Origin: Spirochaetia bacterium
Lineage (GTDB): Bacteria > Spirochaetota > Spirochaetia > Treponematales > Breznakiellaceae
Length of the DNA stretch: 15,266 nucleotides
Direction of reading: 5' to 3'
NCBI GenBank assembly: GCA_026002265.1
Contig: BOBG01000048.1
Location: forward strand, 1-15,266
Positions 1-6,452 of this stretch are shown here, piece after piece. The first letter of the stretch is position 1. Every line of letters begins with the position of its first letter. The notes below the pieces were generated by a model. It did not search any database and was not told the DNA's origin. It was given only the letters and a program-made list of their open reading frames with translations. The position numbers and the translations under genes were made by a program.

Positions 1-15
1 GTACGGATTGTACGG

Positions 16-1248
16 CTACTGTCCACTTTTTGCCATTACTTGGAGCAGTTCTGCATTAATATCGTGTGCATACTCCCAGGTGAAGATGCCGGCAAGCCCC
101 TTTTCTTTTGCATACGCGGCGATCAGTGCGATTGCCTCTGCATCTGAATAGGTCACAAAGACATCTCCATTGTAAAGGAAGGGAGATTCCGCGACCGGGT
201 CCCAATAACGGGTAAAGCCGGAACCGGGCTGTAGGAGCTCTTTGATCTTTGGCCAGGGGAGTCCGTCCGGATATGCGGACTGTGTATATTTTTGGTAGAG
301 TCCATTGACACCACCGTCCTGTACACCGCTCCACGCCCTGCCGTAGAAAGCAATACCAAGCATCATTTTATTGGCAGGAATGCCGGCATTCAAGTAGGCA
401 TCAAGCGCTTGCTTGGTACTCCAGCCGCCCCAGTCCGGGTCTGCCGGGTTGTTGCTCAAGTTTGCAAGGTGTCCGGTCTGACCGCTCCAGCCACCGTAAT
501 AATCGTAGGCCATGAGTTTGAACGAGTCGACAATCTCTGCTGCCGCAATGACATCATTCTTCTGTACAAACCACGCACTCGCTGGAACCGCGGTTGAAAG
601 ATTATAACGTTTGCCGGTTTCTTTGCTGAGAGCGTTGAGCGCAGTACGCAATTCCATCAGCAATGCAAGGTAATTCTCCCGATCTTCGGGCCGAGCTTTG
701 ATCTCCGATCCCCAATCAGGGCCGACCGGATACTCCCAGTCAATATCAATACCATCGAGGTTGTGAGAAGCGACAATAATCATCGCATTAATAATGAAGC
801 GTGCGCGCAGTGTTGGATCGGCCATTGTATCGCTGAACTCCGCGAGGTAGCCACCGACCGAAAGACTCACATGCAGGTGCGGGTACTTAGCTTTGAGTGC
901 CGCCACTTCGTGCCACAATGTTTTGAAGCCGGGAACTGTAGCACCGGGCCGGAACTTGGACGGCGTATCTATCATGTCCGGAATGTAGATCGATGTTTTA
1001 TCATTTTGATCGATCAATCCAAACGCAATAATGAGATCAGTGAGGTATTCACCCTTGACCTGATCAGCTGTCCAGTGAACACCCTGGTCAAACTCTTCCT
1101 GTGTCGCACCCATGCCCCATGTACGAATATAGGCTCCGACCCTTGGTCCCGACATTGAAATTGCTGGGGCCCTAGGAGCGCGCAATCCGGCAGCCCACAG
1201 ACTGACTGGTAAAAGCAGTGCAGACACAACAATAAACATCTTCTTCAT
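16..1248 (-). CDS. Secreted GH18 chitinase-like glycoside hydrolase
   Basis: This 410-residue protein belongs to glycoside hydrolase family 18, which cleaves beta-1,4-N-acetylglucosamine polymers by substrate-assisted catalysis. The family signature DGIDIDWE lies at residues 165-172, with E172 as the expected acid/base and D168/D170 as its supporting aspartates. Other family landmarks are SVGGY near 130-134, MAYDYYGGW at 247-254 and FTWEY near 389-393. Residues 1-20 form a signal peptide: Lys-Lys, a hydrophobic core, then a likely cleavage after SLWA or SLWAA, so the enzyme is probably exported. I chose the ATG at 1248 because a GGAGG ribosome site sits just upstream on the minus strand (1253-1258). 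A longer reading to 1308 would put 20 residues before an obvious signal peptide. It is transcribed away from the following genes and has no operon partner in view. Whether the substrate is chitin or a related glycan cannot be told from sequence alone. Confidence 0.93.
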   Translation of the reverse strand: MKKMFIVVSALLLPVSLWAAGLRAPRAPAISMSGPRVGAYIRTWGMGATQEEFDQGVHWTADQVKGEYLTDLIIAFGLIDQNDKTSIYIPDMIDTPSKFRPGATVPGFKTLWHEVAALKAKYPHLHVSLSVGGYLAEFSDTMADPTLRARFIINAMIIVASHNLDGIDIDWEYPVGPDWGSEIKARPEDRENYLALLMELRTALNALSKETGKRYNLSTAVPASAWFVQKNDVIAAAEIVDSFKLMAYDYYGGWSGQTGHLANLSNNPADPDWGGWSTKQALDAYLNAGIPANKMMLGIAFYGRAWSGVQDGGVNGLYQKYTQSAYPDGLPWPKIKELLQPGSGFTRYWDPVAESPFLYNGDVFVTYSDAEAIALIAAYAKEKGLAGIFTWEYAHDINAELLQVMAKSGQ

Positions 1249-1406
1249 AAAATCCTCCGGATTTAAGTATACAAAGCAGAAACCCTGCCGGACAAGCCTC
1301 GCTCTCAATTCTCCGATATGTTTCCAGTTTTTGTTGCAGGGCAGTCATGACGGCTGACACAGAACAACCGCTGTAATTAAGACTCGGTACTTTTCACAAT
1401 GATCTT

Positions 1407-1420
1407 GATGATATATCATC
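1407..1420. promoter_or_regulatory. Perfect 14-bp palindrome between divergent genes
   Basis: GATGATATATCATC is its own reverse complement. It sits in the 248-bp gap between the divergent chitinase and first FGE-fold gene, 77 bases before the latter's chosen start. The placement suits an operator for a dimeric regulator, or simply AT-rich promoter DNA. I could not place convincing -35/-10 boxes around it. Confidence 0.3.
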
Positions 1421-1496
1421 TTTATCATCATACTCCGGATTGGAACCGGAATCAATTTGTCTCCATAACGATTATTATGGAAATTGGAAGATTATA

Positions 1497-3551
1497 ATGT
1501 CAAATAACGTACAGCTAGTACCATATTACTCTGGTGATAGTGATTACCGTGATTATATGGTAGAAGTAGCTTCGGCTATGGTCGATGATATTAGCGCAGC
1601 TACAGTGGCCACTGGTGCTATGGCATCTGCTAAAATAACCCAAGCAATAGAAGAACAGACCTATGCGGTGGTTGGATCTCAGGAAGCGATAGCCCGGAAT
1701 ATTACTGCTACGAATAGATACTTATTGTCGGGATTTTCAGGGTTAGCCGCACAAAATGCACAACTTTCACGAGAAGTTTCAAGCGGTTTTTCAGAACTCT
1801 CCTATCAAATGGGAAAACTCGGATCCACTTTTGCCATAGGCTTTGCTCGTACGATTGATACAATGCGAGAATCCTCGCAGGCTATTTGCGATAAACTTGA
1901 CGCTATCAATGAGAATGTGAGCAATCCCTTTCTCGTCAAGTCTCGTGAGCTGTACCGCCGGGCATTAGTCAGTTATACCAAAGGTTTTTACGAGGAAGCA
2001 GTAGAGGATCTGAATGAGGCTATTAAGATCAATAAAACAGATTATATTTCATGGTTTTTACTCGGCAAAACCTATCTATTCGGTGCCGGCGAGTTTAGCT
2101 GTGTCATTGACCTTGATGCTTCTATCACAGCATTAAGTTCCGCGGCAAAGTATATCAAACCGGATACCGCGGGATACAGTGAGGCGCGTCTGATGGCTTC
2201 GGAAATATGCTTTTATCTGGGGCTGGCGCGGCAGACAAAAGCAAAGGAGCTGCTAGTCTTTAAACACAAAGATGACGGGGTACAAAGCCTCATCGCGGAG
2301 ACACAGCGGGCATTTGAGCAGTCCTATACCTATTCAAACGATATGCTTGAATCCCGGTACAATACTGCCCGTTGCAAAGTACTGCTCGGCGATACCCACA
2401 GCGCACTTCAGGACCTTGAAAGCATTATCCCCAGAGACAAGATCTACGCGGTTAAACCGATCACCGATCCGGACTTTGGTCCTATCCTTGATGATTTTTA
2501 TGAGCTACTACGCCGTTTAGCGGTTGACCTCTACCGGCAGCAAGCCAAGCCACTTTGTGATGCGCTTTTTGATGAGATACAGCACTATGAAGCTCGCTAC
2601 GGCGCGCTTCCCATTGAACTTGCACAAGAAATGCCTAAAGAAACGCTGCCCTATCTTGATATGTTTGATGCAGTGGCTAATCTTCTCTTTCTAAAGAAAA
2701 AGTTAGAACAGCAGGCGGAACAAGCACGACAGGCGGCATTAGCAGAACAAAAGCGACAAGCATTCTTGAAGAAGTTTGTGTATATCTCAGCCGGTACCTT
2801 CATGATGGGAAGCCCAAAAGGTGAGCCGGACAGAAGCAGTGATGAAACTCAACATCAGGTAAGGATCAGCCGGGACTTTTATATGAGTAAATGTGAAGTA
2901 ACCCAGAAAGAATATCAAGAAGTGATGAGGACGAATCCCAGCTATTTCGAAGGAGATAATCTGCCGGTGGAGCAAGTGAGCTGGTACGATGCGATAGAGT
3001 ATTGCAATGCGAAGAGCCTGAAAGAAGGTCTGACTCCTGCGTACACGATAGATAAAAGCCGAAAAGATCCAAATAACCGGGCAGACGATGATGACTTGAA
3101 GTGGGTAGTAACATGGAGCCGCAGTGCAAATGGTTACCGCCTGCCTACAGAAGCTGAGTGGGAGTACGCGTGCCGCGGCGGGACAGCAACGCCTTTCAGT
3201 ACCGGTAATAACATCACCACAGACCAAGCAAACTACAATGGGAACTACCCTTATAATGGCAATGCCACAGGAACGAATCGGGAAAAAACAACTCCGGTAG
3301 GAAGCTTTACTGCAAATGCGTGGGGCTTGTACGACATGCATGGGAACGTGTGGGAATGGTGCTGGGATTGGAAAGGCGACTATAGTAGTTCTTCGCAGAC
3401 TGATCCTTCTGGTGTCGCTTCTGGGACGTACCGCGTCCTACGTGGCGGCGAGTGGAACCTCGGCGCCAGGGCCCTGCGGTCAGCGCTTCGGAACTACAGG
3501 GATGCTACGAGCCGTTACAACTACGTCGGTTTTCGTGTTGTCCGTCCTTGA
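1497..3551 (+). CDS. TPR/coiled-coil protein with C-terminal FGE-sulfatase (C-type lectin) domain, putative DGR target
   Basis: A 684-residue protein. Residues 1-145 are helical and Ala/Ser/Gln-rich, with no signal peptide. TPR-like helices follow (about 147-320), then a Lys/Gln/Ala coiled coil near 398-425. An FGE-sulfatase-type domain covers 427-684 (GTFMMGSP at 433-440, GYRLPTEAEWEYACRGG at 546-562, GLYDMHGNVWEWCWDW at 610-625). The CxxxxC copper cysteines of true formylglycine-generating enzymes are absent after RGG, so catalysis is unlikely and a ligand-binding lectin-like fold is the better reading. The last 40 residues (645-684) match the variable block of treponemal DGR target TvpA in layout. 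I chose ATG 1497 because GGAAG lies 6 nt upstream; the in-frame TTG at 1440 has no clear ribosome site. With no signal peptide, the protein is either cytoplasmic or exported by another route. A second gene of the same type follows. Confidence 0.88.
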   Translation: MSNNVQLVPYYSGDSDYRDYMVEVASAMVDDISAATVATGAMASAKITQAIEEQTYAVVGSQEAIARNITATNRYLLSGFSGLAAQNAQLSREVSSGFSELSYQMGKLGSTFAIGFARTIDTMRESSQAICDKLDAINENVSNPFLVKSRELYRRALVSYTKGFYEEAVEDLNEAIKINKTDYISWFLLGKTYLFGAGEFSCVIDLDASITALSSAAKYIKPDTAGYSEARLMASEICFYLGLARQTKAKELLVFKHKDDGVQSLIAETQRAFEQSYTYSNDMLESRYNTARCKVLLGDTHSALQDLESIIPRDKIYAVKPITDPDFGPILDDFYELLRRLAVDLYRQQAKPLCDALFDEIQHYEARYGALPIELAQEMPKETLPYLDMFDAVANLLFLKKKLEQQAEQARQAALAEQKRQAFLKKFVYISAGTFMMGSPKGEPDRSSDETQHQVRISRDFYMSKCEVTQKEYQEVMRTNPSYFEGDNLPVEQVSWYDAIEYCNAKSLKEGLTPAYTIDKSRKDPNNRADDDDLKWVVTWSRSANGYRLPTEAEWEYACRGGTATPFSTGNNITTDQANYNGNYPYNGNATGTNREKTTPVGSFTANAWGLYDMHGNVWEWCWDWKGDYSSSSQTDPSGVASGTYRVLRGGEWNLGARALRSALRNYRDATSRYNYVGFRVVRP
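3429..3548 (+). repeat. Putative DGR variable region VR1
   Basis: Forty codons at the 3' end of the first FGE-fold gene align without gaps to 4935-5054 and 5985-6104. The framework VLRGG, W, R, LRSA, R, GFR, VRP is invariant in all three copies. The codons between are highly variable and keep a C or T third base: 15 of 18 such codons in this copy. That is the expected outcome of adenine mutagenesis of AAC/AAT codons in a template repeat. No template is present in the window, so the assignment is inferred. Confidence 0.65.
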
Positions 3552-3594
3552 GTTCTGCATCTGTCATTTCGGCAGGCTCAATGACCGGGTAAAA

Positions 3595-3667
3595 GCACTG
3601 CGTCCCCGAAGTCTGGTGCAAGGCGTTAAGCCGTAGCACCAAGACGAAGGGGAAAGGCACTGCGTCC
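3595..3667 (+). repeat. Hairpin unit flanked by 11-bp direct repeats
   Basis: GCACTGCGTCC occurs at 3595-3605 and again at 3657-3667; with one mismatch the match extends to 15 bases. Between the copies lies a strong inverted repeat: 3611-3619 pairs with 3636-3645 (one bulged base), GGC 3622-3624 pairs with GCC 3630-3632, and CCCC 3604-3607 can pair with GGGG 3649-3652. It could be a small mobile repeat, a structured RNA, or a cruciform downstream of the variable region. Confidence 0.5.
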
Positions 3668-3696
3668 GGTTTTGTGATTGTGTGTTTGGATTAGTA

Positions 3697-3855
3697 TTGA
3701 AAGGTGTCGTGAAGCATCAGGTGTTTTGCCCGCGTAGCGGGCTTAAAATTTTTTCCGGCTGGCCAGCAAGTACAGTAGTACGGGACACAAATGGCAAACT
3801 CGTGCCGATGGAAACTATAGCCACCGGCCATACAGTTGCAGCGAAAACGATTTAA
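3697..3855 (+). CDS. Possible 52-residue small protein
   Basis: An open frame starting at TTG 3697 and ending at TAA 3853-3855 lies in the 321-bp gap between the two FGE-fold genes. The product has a Cys-Pro-Arg-Ser-Gly turn at residues 11-15 and a plausible soluble composition (GWPASTVVRDTNGKLVPM at 21-38). A GGA at 3688-3690 could serve as a weak ribosome site. I do not recognise a family. It could be a real small gene, a remnant of a larger one, or chance. A hairpin with a T-run (3728-3754) lies inside it, and the two readings compete. Confidence 0.3.
   Translation: MKGVVKHQVFCPRSGLKIFSGWPASTVVRDTNGKLVPMETIATGHTVAAKTI
3728..3754 (+). terminator. Candidate Rho-independent terminator
   Basis: A perfect GCCCGC/GCGGGC stem (3728-3733 and 3737-3742) with a 3-base GTA loop is followed by TTAAAATTTTTT. 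It lies about 180 bases after the first FGE-fold gene and 118 before the second, so it could separate their transcripts. The T-run is interrupted by four A residues, which weakens the call. Confidence 0.5.
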
Positions 3856-3872
3856 TTATGGAGAATTGACAA

Positions 3873-5123
3873 ATGGATGCCCACTTTGAAACAATCACCA
3901 ATAAGGCCATGCAGGAGCACGGAGTCGGCCTCTTTGCGGACACACAAAATTGTCGAGCTACCCTTGTTGATTACGCAGAAGGCAAGTGTCAGCGTGAAAT
4001 ACGGCGACTTTGTACCCTGCTGGAAGTTGATGCATATAACCAAATAATAACTACACAGGATATTGAATTAACGAAAGACCATCTCGTACATGATATGTTT
4101 AATGAATACAGCGTAGATCGAACCCTTGCACGGGAAATGATAGATTTTCTTGTATTGGTTGTATGCGGGAAAGAAGCACCGGTACCCATTCACGTACCGC
4201 CCATGATGCCGGTTCGATCAGAAATACCGGTAAATTTTGTGAAGATACCAGCCGGCACCTTTACGATGGGAAGCCCGACATCAGAAGCTAACCGGTATGT
4301 TGATGAAGGTCAGCATCAGGTAACAATAAGCAAGGCGTTTTATATGGGCAAGTACGAGGTAACAGCGGGGGAGTTTCGGCACTTTGTTAATGCGAGTGGA
4401 TATAAGACAGAAGCGGAGACCTCCAGCGGCGGGTATGTATGGATTAATAATAATTGGGCAATGAAAGCGGATGCGAACTGGAAAAACCCATACTTTACGC
4501 AGACAGAAAATAGCCCGGTTGTCTGTGTAAGCTGGAATGATGCGGTACAGTACTGCAACTGGATGAACAGACAGGAAGGATTGACTCCTGCATATACCAT
4601 AAACGGGATGAATGTAACATGGAACCCTAACGCAAACGGGTATCGCCTGCCAACCGAAGCGGAATGGGAATATGCCTGCCGCGGCGGGACAACAACGCCG
4701 TTTAGTACGGGCAGCAATGTAAGCACGAGTCAGGCTAACTACGATGGCAAGTATCCCTATAATGGAAGCGCCAAAGGGACGTATCGGGGAAAAACGACTC
4801 CGGTAGGAAGCTTTGCTGCAAACGCTTATGGCCTATACGATATGCACGGCAACGTGTGGGAATGGTGCTGGGACTGGTATGGCGACTATAGCAGGTCTCC
4901 GCAGGTTGATCCAACGGGTGCCGCTGTAGGCTCTTACCGCGTTCTTCGTGGCGGGGACTGGATCAGCAACGCTAGGCTCCTGCGGTCGGCCTTTCGGAAC
5001 GGCTACACGCCCACGTATCGTTGCAGCTATTTGGGCTTTCGCGTTGTCCGCCCCTGCGTTCTGCCAGCAAGAGGCGCTAGGAGCGGAAAGGGGCATGGAA
5101 CAGCGCCGGCCGGAGAAACGTGA
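3873..5123 (+). CDS. FGE-sulfatase (C-type lectin) domain protein, putative DGR target with extended C-terminus
   Basis: A 416-residue protein. Residues 1-118 are a small all-helical domain without signal peptide. It loosely resembles short helical modules found before other domains in bacterial multidomain proteins, but I cannot name it. Residues 119-394 are an FGE-sulfatase domain: FVKIPAGTFTMGSP at 122-135, GYRLPTEAEWEYACRGG at 256-272 and GLYDMHGNVWEWCWDWYGDY at 320-339. As in its neighbour, the CxxxxC pair of catalytic formylglycine-generating enzymes is missing. The putative variable block is residues 355-394. The sister copies stop right after VRP; here TGA is replaced by TGC, which adds 22 residues rich in Gly/Arg/Ala. 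ATG 3873 is preceded by GGAG at 3860-3863. Its domain is strikingly similar to that of the 1497-3551 product, while the N-termini differ completely, so one recognition module has been joined to different partners. Confidence 0.87.
   Translation: MDAHFETITNKAMQEHGVGLFADTQNCRATLVDYAEGKCQREIRRLCTLLEVDAYNQIITTQDIELTKDHLVHDMFNEYSVDRTLAREMIDFLVLVVCGKEAPVPIHVPPMMPVRSEIPVNFVKIPAGTFTMGSPTSEANRYVDEGQHQVTISKAFYMGKYEVTAGEFRHFVNASGYKTEAETSSGGYVWINNNWAMKADANWKNPYFTQTENSPVVCVSWNDAVQYCNWMNRQEGLTPAYTINGMNVTWNPNANGYRLPTEAEWEYACRGGTTTPFSTGSNVSTSQANYDGKYPYNGSAKGTYRGKTTPVGSFAANAYGLYDMHGNVWEWCWDWYGDYSRSPQVDPTGAAVGSYRVLRGGDWISNARLLRSAFRNGYTPTYRCSYLGFRVVRPCVLPARGARSGKGHGTAPAGET
4935..5054 (+). repeat. Putative DGR variable region VR2
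   Basis: Forty codons aligning without gaps to VR1 and VR3. Framework codons are conserved and the replacement-rich sites are the same ones (codon 8, 10-13, 15, 20, 22-33 of the block). The region after the conserved framework still matches the others at CTGCGTTCTG against CTTGAGTTCTG, but the stop codon is lost. This copy carries Cys at block codon 30, which does not correspond to an FGE catalytic cysteine. Confidence 0.62.
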
Positions 5124-5217
5124 GAAGAGTTAAGAGAGAAGAAGTTATGAGTGATACGATAACTCTGTTAAGTCGAAAGCTTATAAAATCCTTTTGTCGA
5201 GAAAACTGACAGCCATA

Positions 5218-5249
5218 CCGAAACGGGTACGAGACCTGTACCCATTCGG
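5218..5249 (+). repeat. Inverted repeat upstream of the small toxin-antitoxin pair
   Basis: CCGAA and GGGTAC (5218-5222, 5225-5230) pair with GTACCC and TTCGG (5238-5243, 5245-5249), with a 7-base loop and a small internal loop. It lacks a following T-run. It lies just upstream of a possible promoter for the next gene pair and could be an operator or an end structure for the preceding gene. Confidence 0.4.
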
Positions 5250-5262
5250 ATTCCAGTTAATG

Positions 5263-5290
5263 CTGACAATGATACGTAATGGAGTATAGA
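5263..5290 (+). promoter_or_regulatory. Candidate promoter of the 5314-5774 gene pair
   Basis: CTGACA (5263-5268), a 16-base spacer and TATAGA (5285-5290) resemble a sigma-70 promoter. Transcription would start about 15 bases before the first ATG, leaving a very short leader in which I see no strong ribosome site. Confidence 0.4.
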
Positions 5291-5313
5291 CCTAGTCAAT
5301 ATGGCAACAATAA

Positions 5314-5562
5314 ATGATTATCCTTGATTCTGCACGAAAACACGGGATAGGGGAACTTGATATGCTGGCAGTCATCGAGGATCCCTATGTAATTGCTGAA
5401 CTACGGGAAGAGCCTGAAAAACTGCTGCATTTGGGGTTTGACACCAAGGCGCGAGCCCGTGAAGTGATAACCGATACCGGCAACACTGGTCAGGTTTTTG
5501 TCATACATGCTGATTTGATAACGAGAAAGTATGAAAAACTGCTTGAAGAGGTCTTACTATGA
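5314..5562 (+). CDS. Small toxin-like protein of a toxin-antitoxin pair
   Basis: This 82-residue protein has an N-terminal D-S-A-x-K-H-G pattern (H10, G11), a central Glu (E50) and VIHADL followed by RKY (H65, R71-Y73). The layout resembles small toxin-like proteins annotated next to ribbon-helix-helix antitoxins in other bacteria, which have the same order: DSAxKHG, an Evv strand, IHA, then R-x-K-Y. The mechanism of that group is not known to me, and the assignment is by pattern only. It overlaps the next gene by 4 nt (ATGA), typical of translationally coupled toxin-antitoxin operons, with the toxin first. It lies between the second FGE-fold gene and a decayed third one, which is consistent with insertion into an FGE-fold gene array. 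Confidence 0.55.
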   Translation: MIILDSARKHGIGELDMLAVIEDPYVIAELREEPEKLLHLGFDTKARAREVITDTGNTGQVFVIHADLITRKYEKLLEEVLL

Positions 5563-5774
5563 GTGATGATGTACGGGTGATCTGGAAAAAGGGCGACGGC
5601 GCTATGCCGGATAAGGCACAGCATGTTGTTGATGCGGCGCGGGGTGAACTATTGCTACGGACATTGCACTTGCCTGAAGCCGTTGAAAATATGCTCCGCT
5701 ATAACGCCGACAAGGATGCCCAATCGGTCGGCGACTACGTTTCCCGTATCTTGGTCGAGCGTTTGACATCGTAA
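5559..5774 (+). CDS. Probable antitoxin partner, ribbon-helix-helix-like
   Basis: A 71-residue protein starting in the ATGA overlap with the upstream toxin-like gene. After a polar N-terminus, residues 30-70 run as a short strand-like segment (LLLRTLHLP) followed by two predicted helices (EAVENMLRY and SVGDYVSRILVERL). This is compatible with a CopG/Arc-type ribbon-helix-helix DNA-binding fold and would allow autoregulation. The family call is weak; the main support is size, coupling and position. Its stop codon lies in the same frame as the decayed FGE-fold fragment that begins about 37 bases later. Confidence 0.5.
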   Translation: MSDDVRVIWKKGDGAMPDKAQHVVDAARGELLLRTLHLPEAVENMLRYNADKDAQSVGDYVSRILVERLTS

Positions 5775-5810
5775 ATAGAGCAAGTGGACAGTCTCAAACC
5801 TGTGCAACAC

Positions 5811-6107
5811 CGTATTCAAAGCGGAAGCTCGGTGGATAATGCGGGCTGATATGATAGCAATAGTGGTTACGAGACGCACCCGGTAGGGACGGAACAGGCA
5901 AACGTGTGGGAGTGGTGTTGGGATTGGTATGGCGACTATAGCAGCGGGAACCAGACCGATCCAACGGGTGCCGCTTCTGGGTTTAACCACGTTCTTCGCG
6001 GCGGCACTTGGTTTAGTATTACGCGGGGCCTGCGTTCTGCGAATCGGATCAGCGATATTCCAGCCTTTAGTAGCAGTTACGGCGGTTTCCGTCTTGTCCG
6101 TCCTTGA
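5811..6107 (+). pseudogene. Decayed FGE-sulfatase-domain fragment ending in variable region VR3
   Basis: In one frame from about 5811 the translation matches the middle and end of an FGE-sulfatase domain. Two lesions are visible. A TGA at 5847-5849 stands where relatives usually have Trp before YDSNSG. About 10 residues (the ANAWGLYDMHG part) are missing, so GTEQAN joins directly to VWEWCWDWYGDY. Short similar sequences at both edges (GCAAACG.GTGGG and GGCAACGTGTGGG in the intact genes) suggest a deletion by slippage. The last 40 codons (5985-6104) are complete and in frame, followed by TGA at 6105-6107. Only a GTG at 5904 could start the final open piece, and it has no ribosome site. The N-terminal part of the gene is gone. 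Confidence 0.75.
5985..6104 (+). repeat. Putative DGR variable region VR3
   Basis: This third 40-codon block has the same framework as VR1 and VR2 but different residues at almost all variable sites. Here many of these codons end in T (TTT, AGT, ATT). It is intact although the gene before it is broken. A 20-base match to the VR1 end (6094-6113 against 3538-3557) runs across and beyond the stop codon. Confidence 0.6.
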
Positions 6108-6173
6108 GTTCTGTTTCTATCCGTACTGGTGGAGAATAGCCCTATACTATCGGCATGCACTTTGTAAAAGATG

Positions 6174-6386
6174 AGTGGTACTGACGAGAAAAATTCTACC
6201 AATGCTTTCATACCGGTCAGTCCGGCGATCAATACCGGTCCATTATGAAAAGGAATTGATACAGAAAGAACCTATGCTTGACCTATGAGTGATCCCTACG
6301 GATCACAGTCAGTGATCGCTGGGAAGACGTAGGTGGTCTTCAAGGGAAGACCGCTTCGGTATTGCTAGGAAGACGCGTGTAGTATC
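6174..6386 (+). other. Structured non-coding region before the dehydrogenase operon
   Basis: I see no gene between 6108 and 6452. A perfect GTGATCC/GGATCAC hairpin lies at 6289-6306 with a 4-base loop. GAAGAC (6323-6328) pairs with GTCTTC (6336-6341), and GGAAGAC recurs three times from about 6322 to 6376 in a degenerate direct repeat. CCGGTCAGTCCGGC (6213-6226) also occurs at 11727-11740. The block could be a structured leader or terminator area ahead of the operon; no T-run follows the hairpins. Confidence 0.45.
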
Positions 6387-6452
6387 TTGATTCGTAATTC
6401 CTATATCCTATATCTTGTACTAATTACCTATTATATAAAAGGAAGAGAATGT

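Noticed and set aside
1249..1308. Longer start of the chitinase at 1308
   Set aside because: It would put 20 residues before a clear signal peptide; the ATG at 1248 has a GGAGG site.
1440..1496. TTG start of the first FGE-fold protein
   Set aside because: No ribosome site; ATG 1497 has GGAAG at a 6-nt distance.
2787..3341. 184-codon open frame on the minus strand
   Set aside because: It is a shadow of the FGE-fold gene: no family resemblance, and it follows from codon bias of the opposite strand.
3429..5054. Catalytic formylglycine-generating enzymes (sulfatase activators)
   Set aside because: The CxxxxC active-site cysteines after RGG are missing in both proteins.
3552..6452. DGR template repeat or reverse transcriptase in the intergenic DNA
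   Set aside because: I looked for the conserved framework (GGCGGC-AAC-TGG type) and a YxDD-bearing frame and found neither in this window.
6387..6452. Upstream extension of the dehydrogenase
   Set aside because: The 22 added residues lie outside the family's usual start, and the ribosome site is at 6441-6447.
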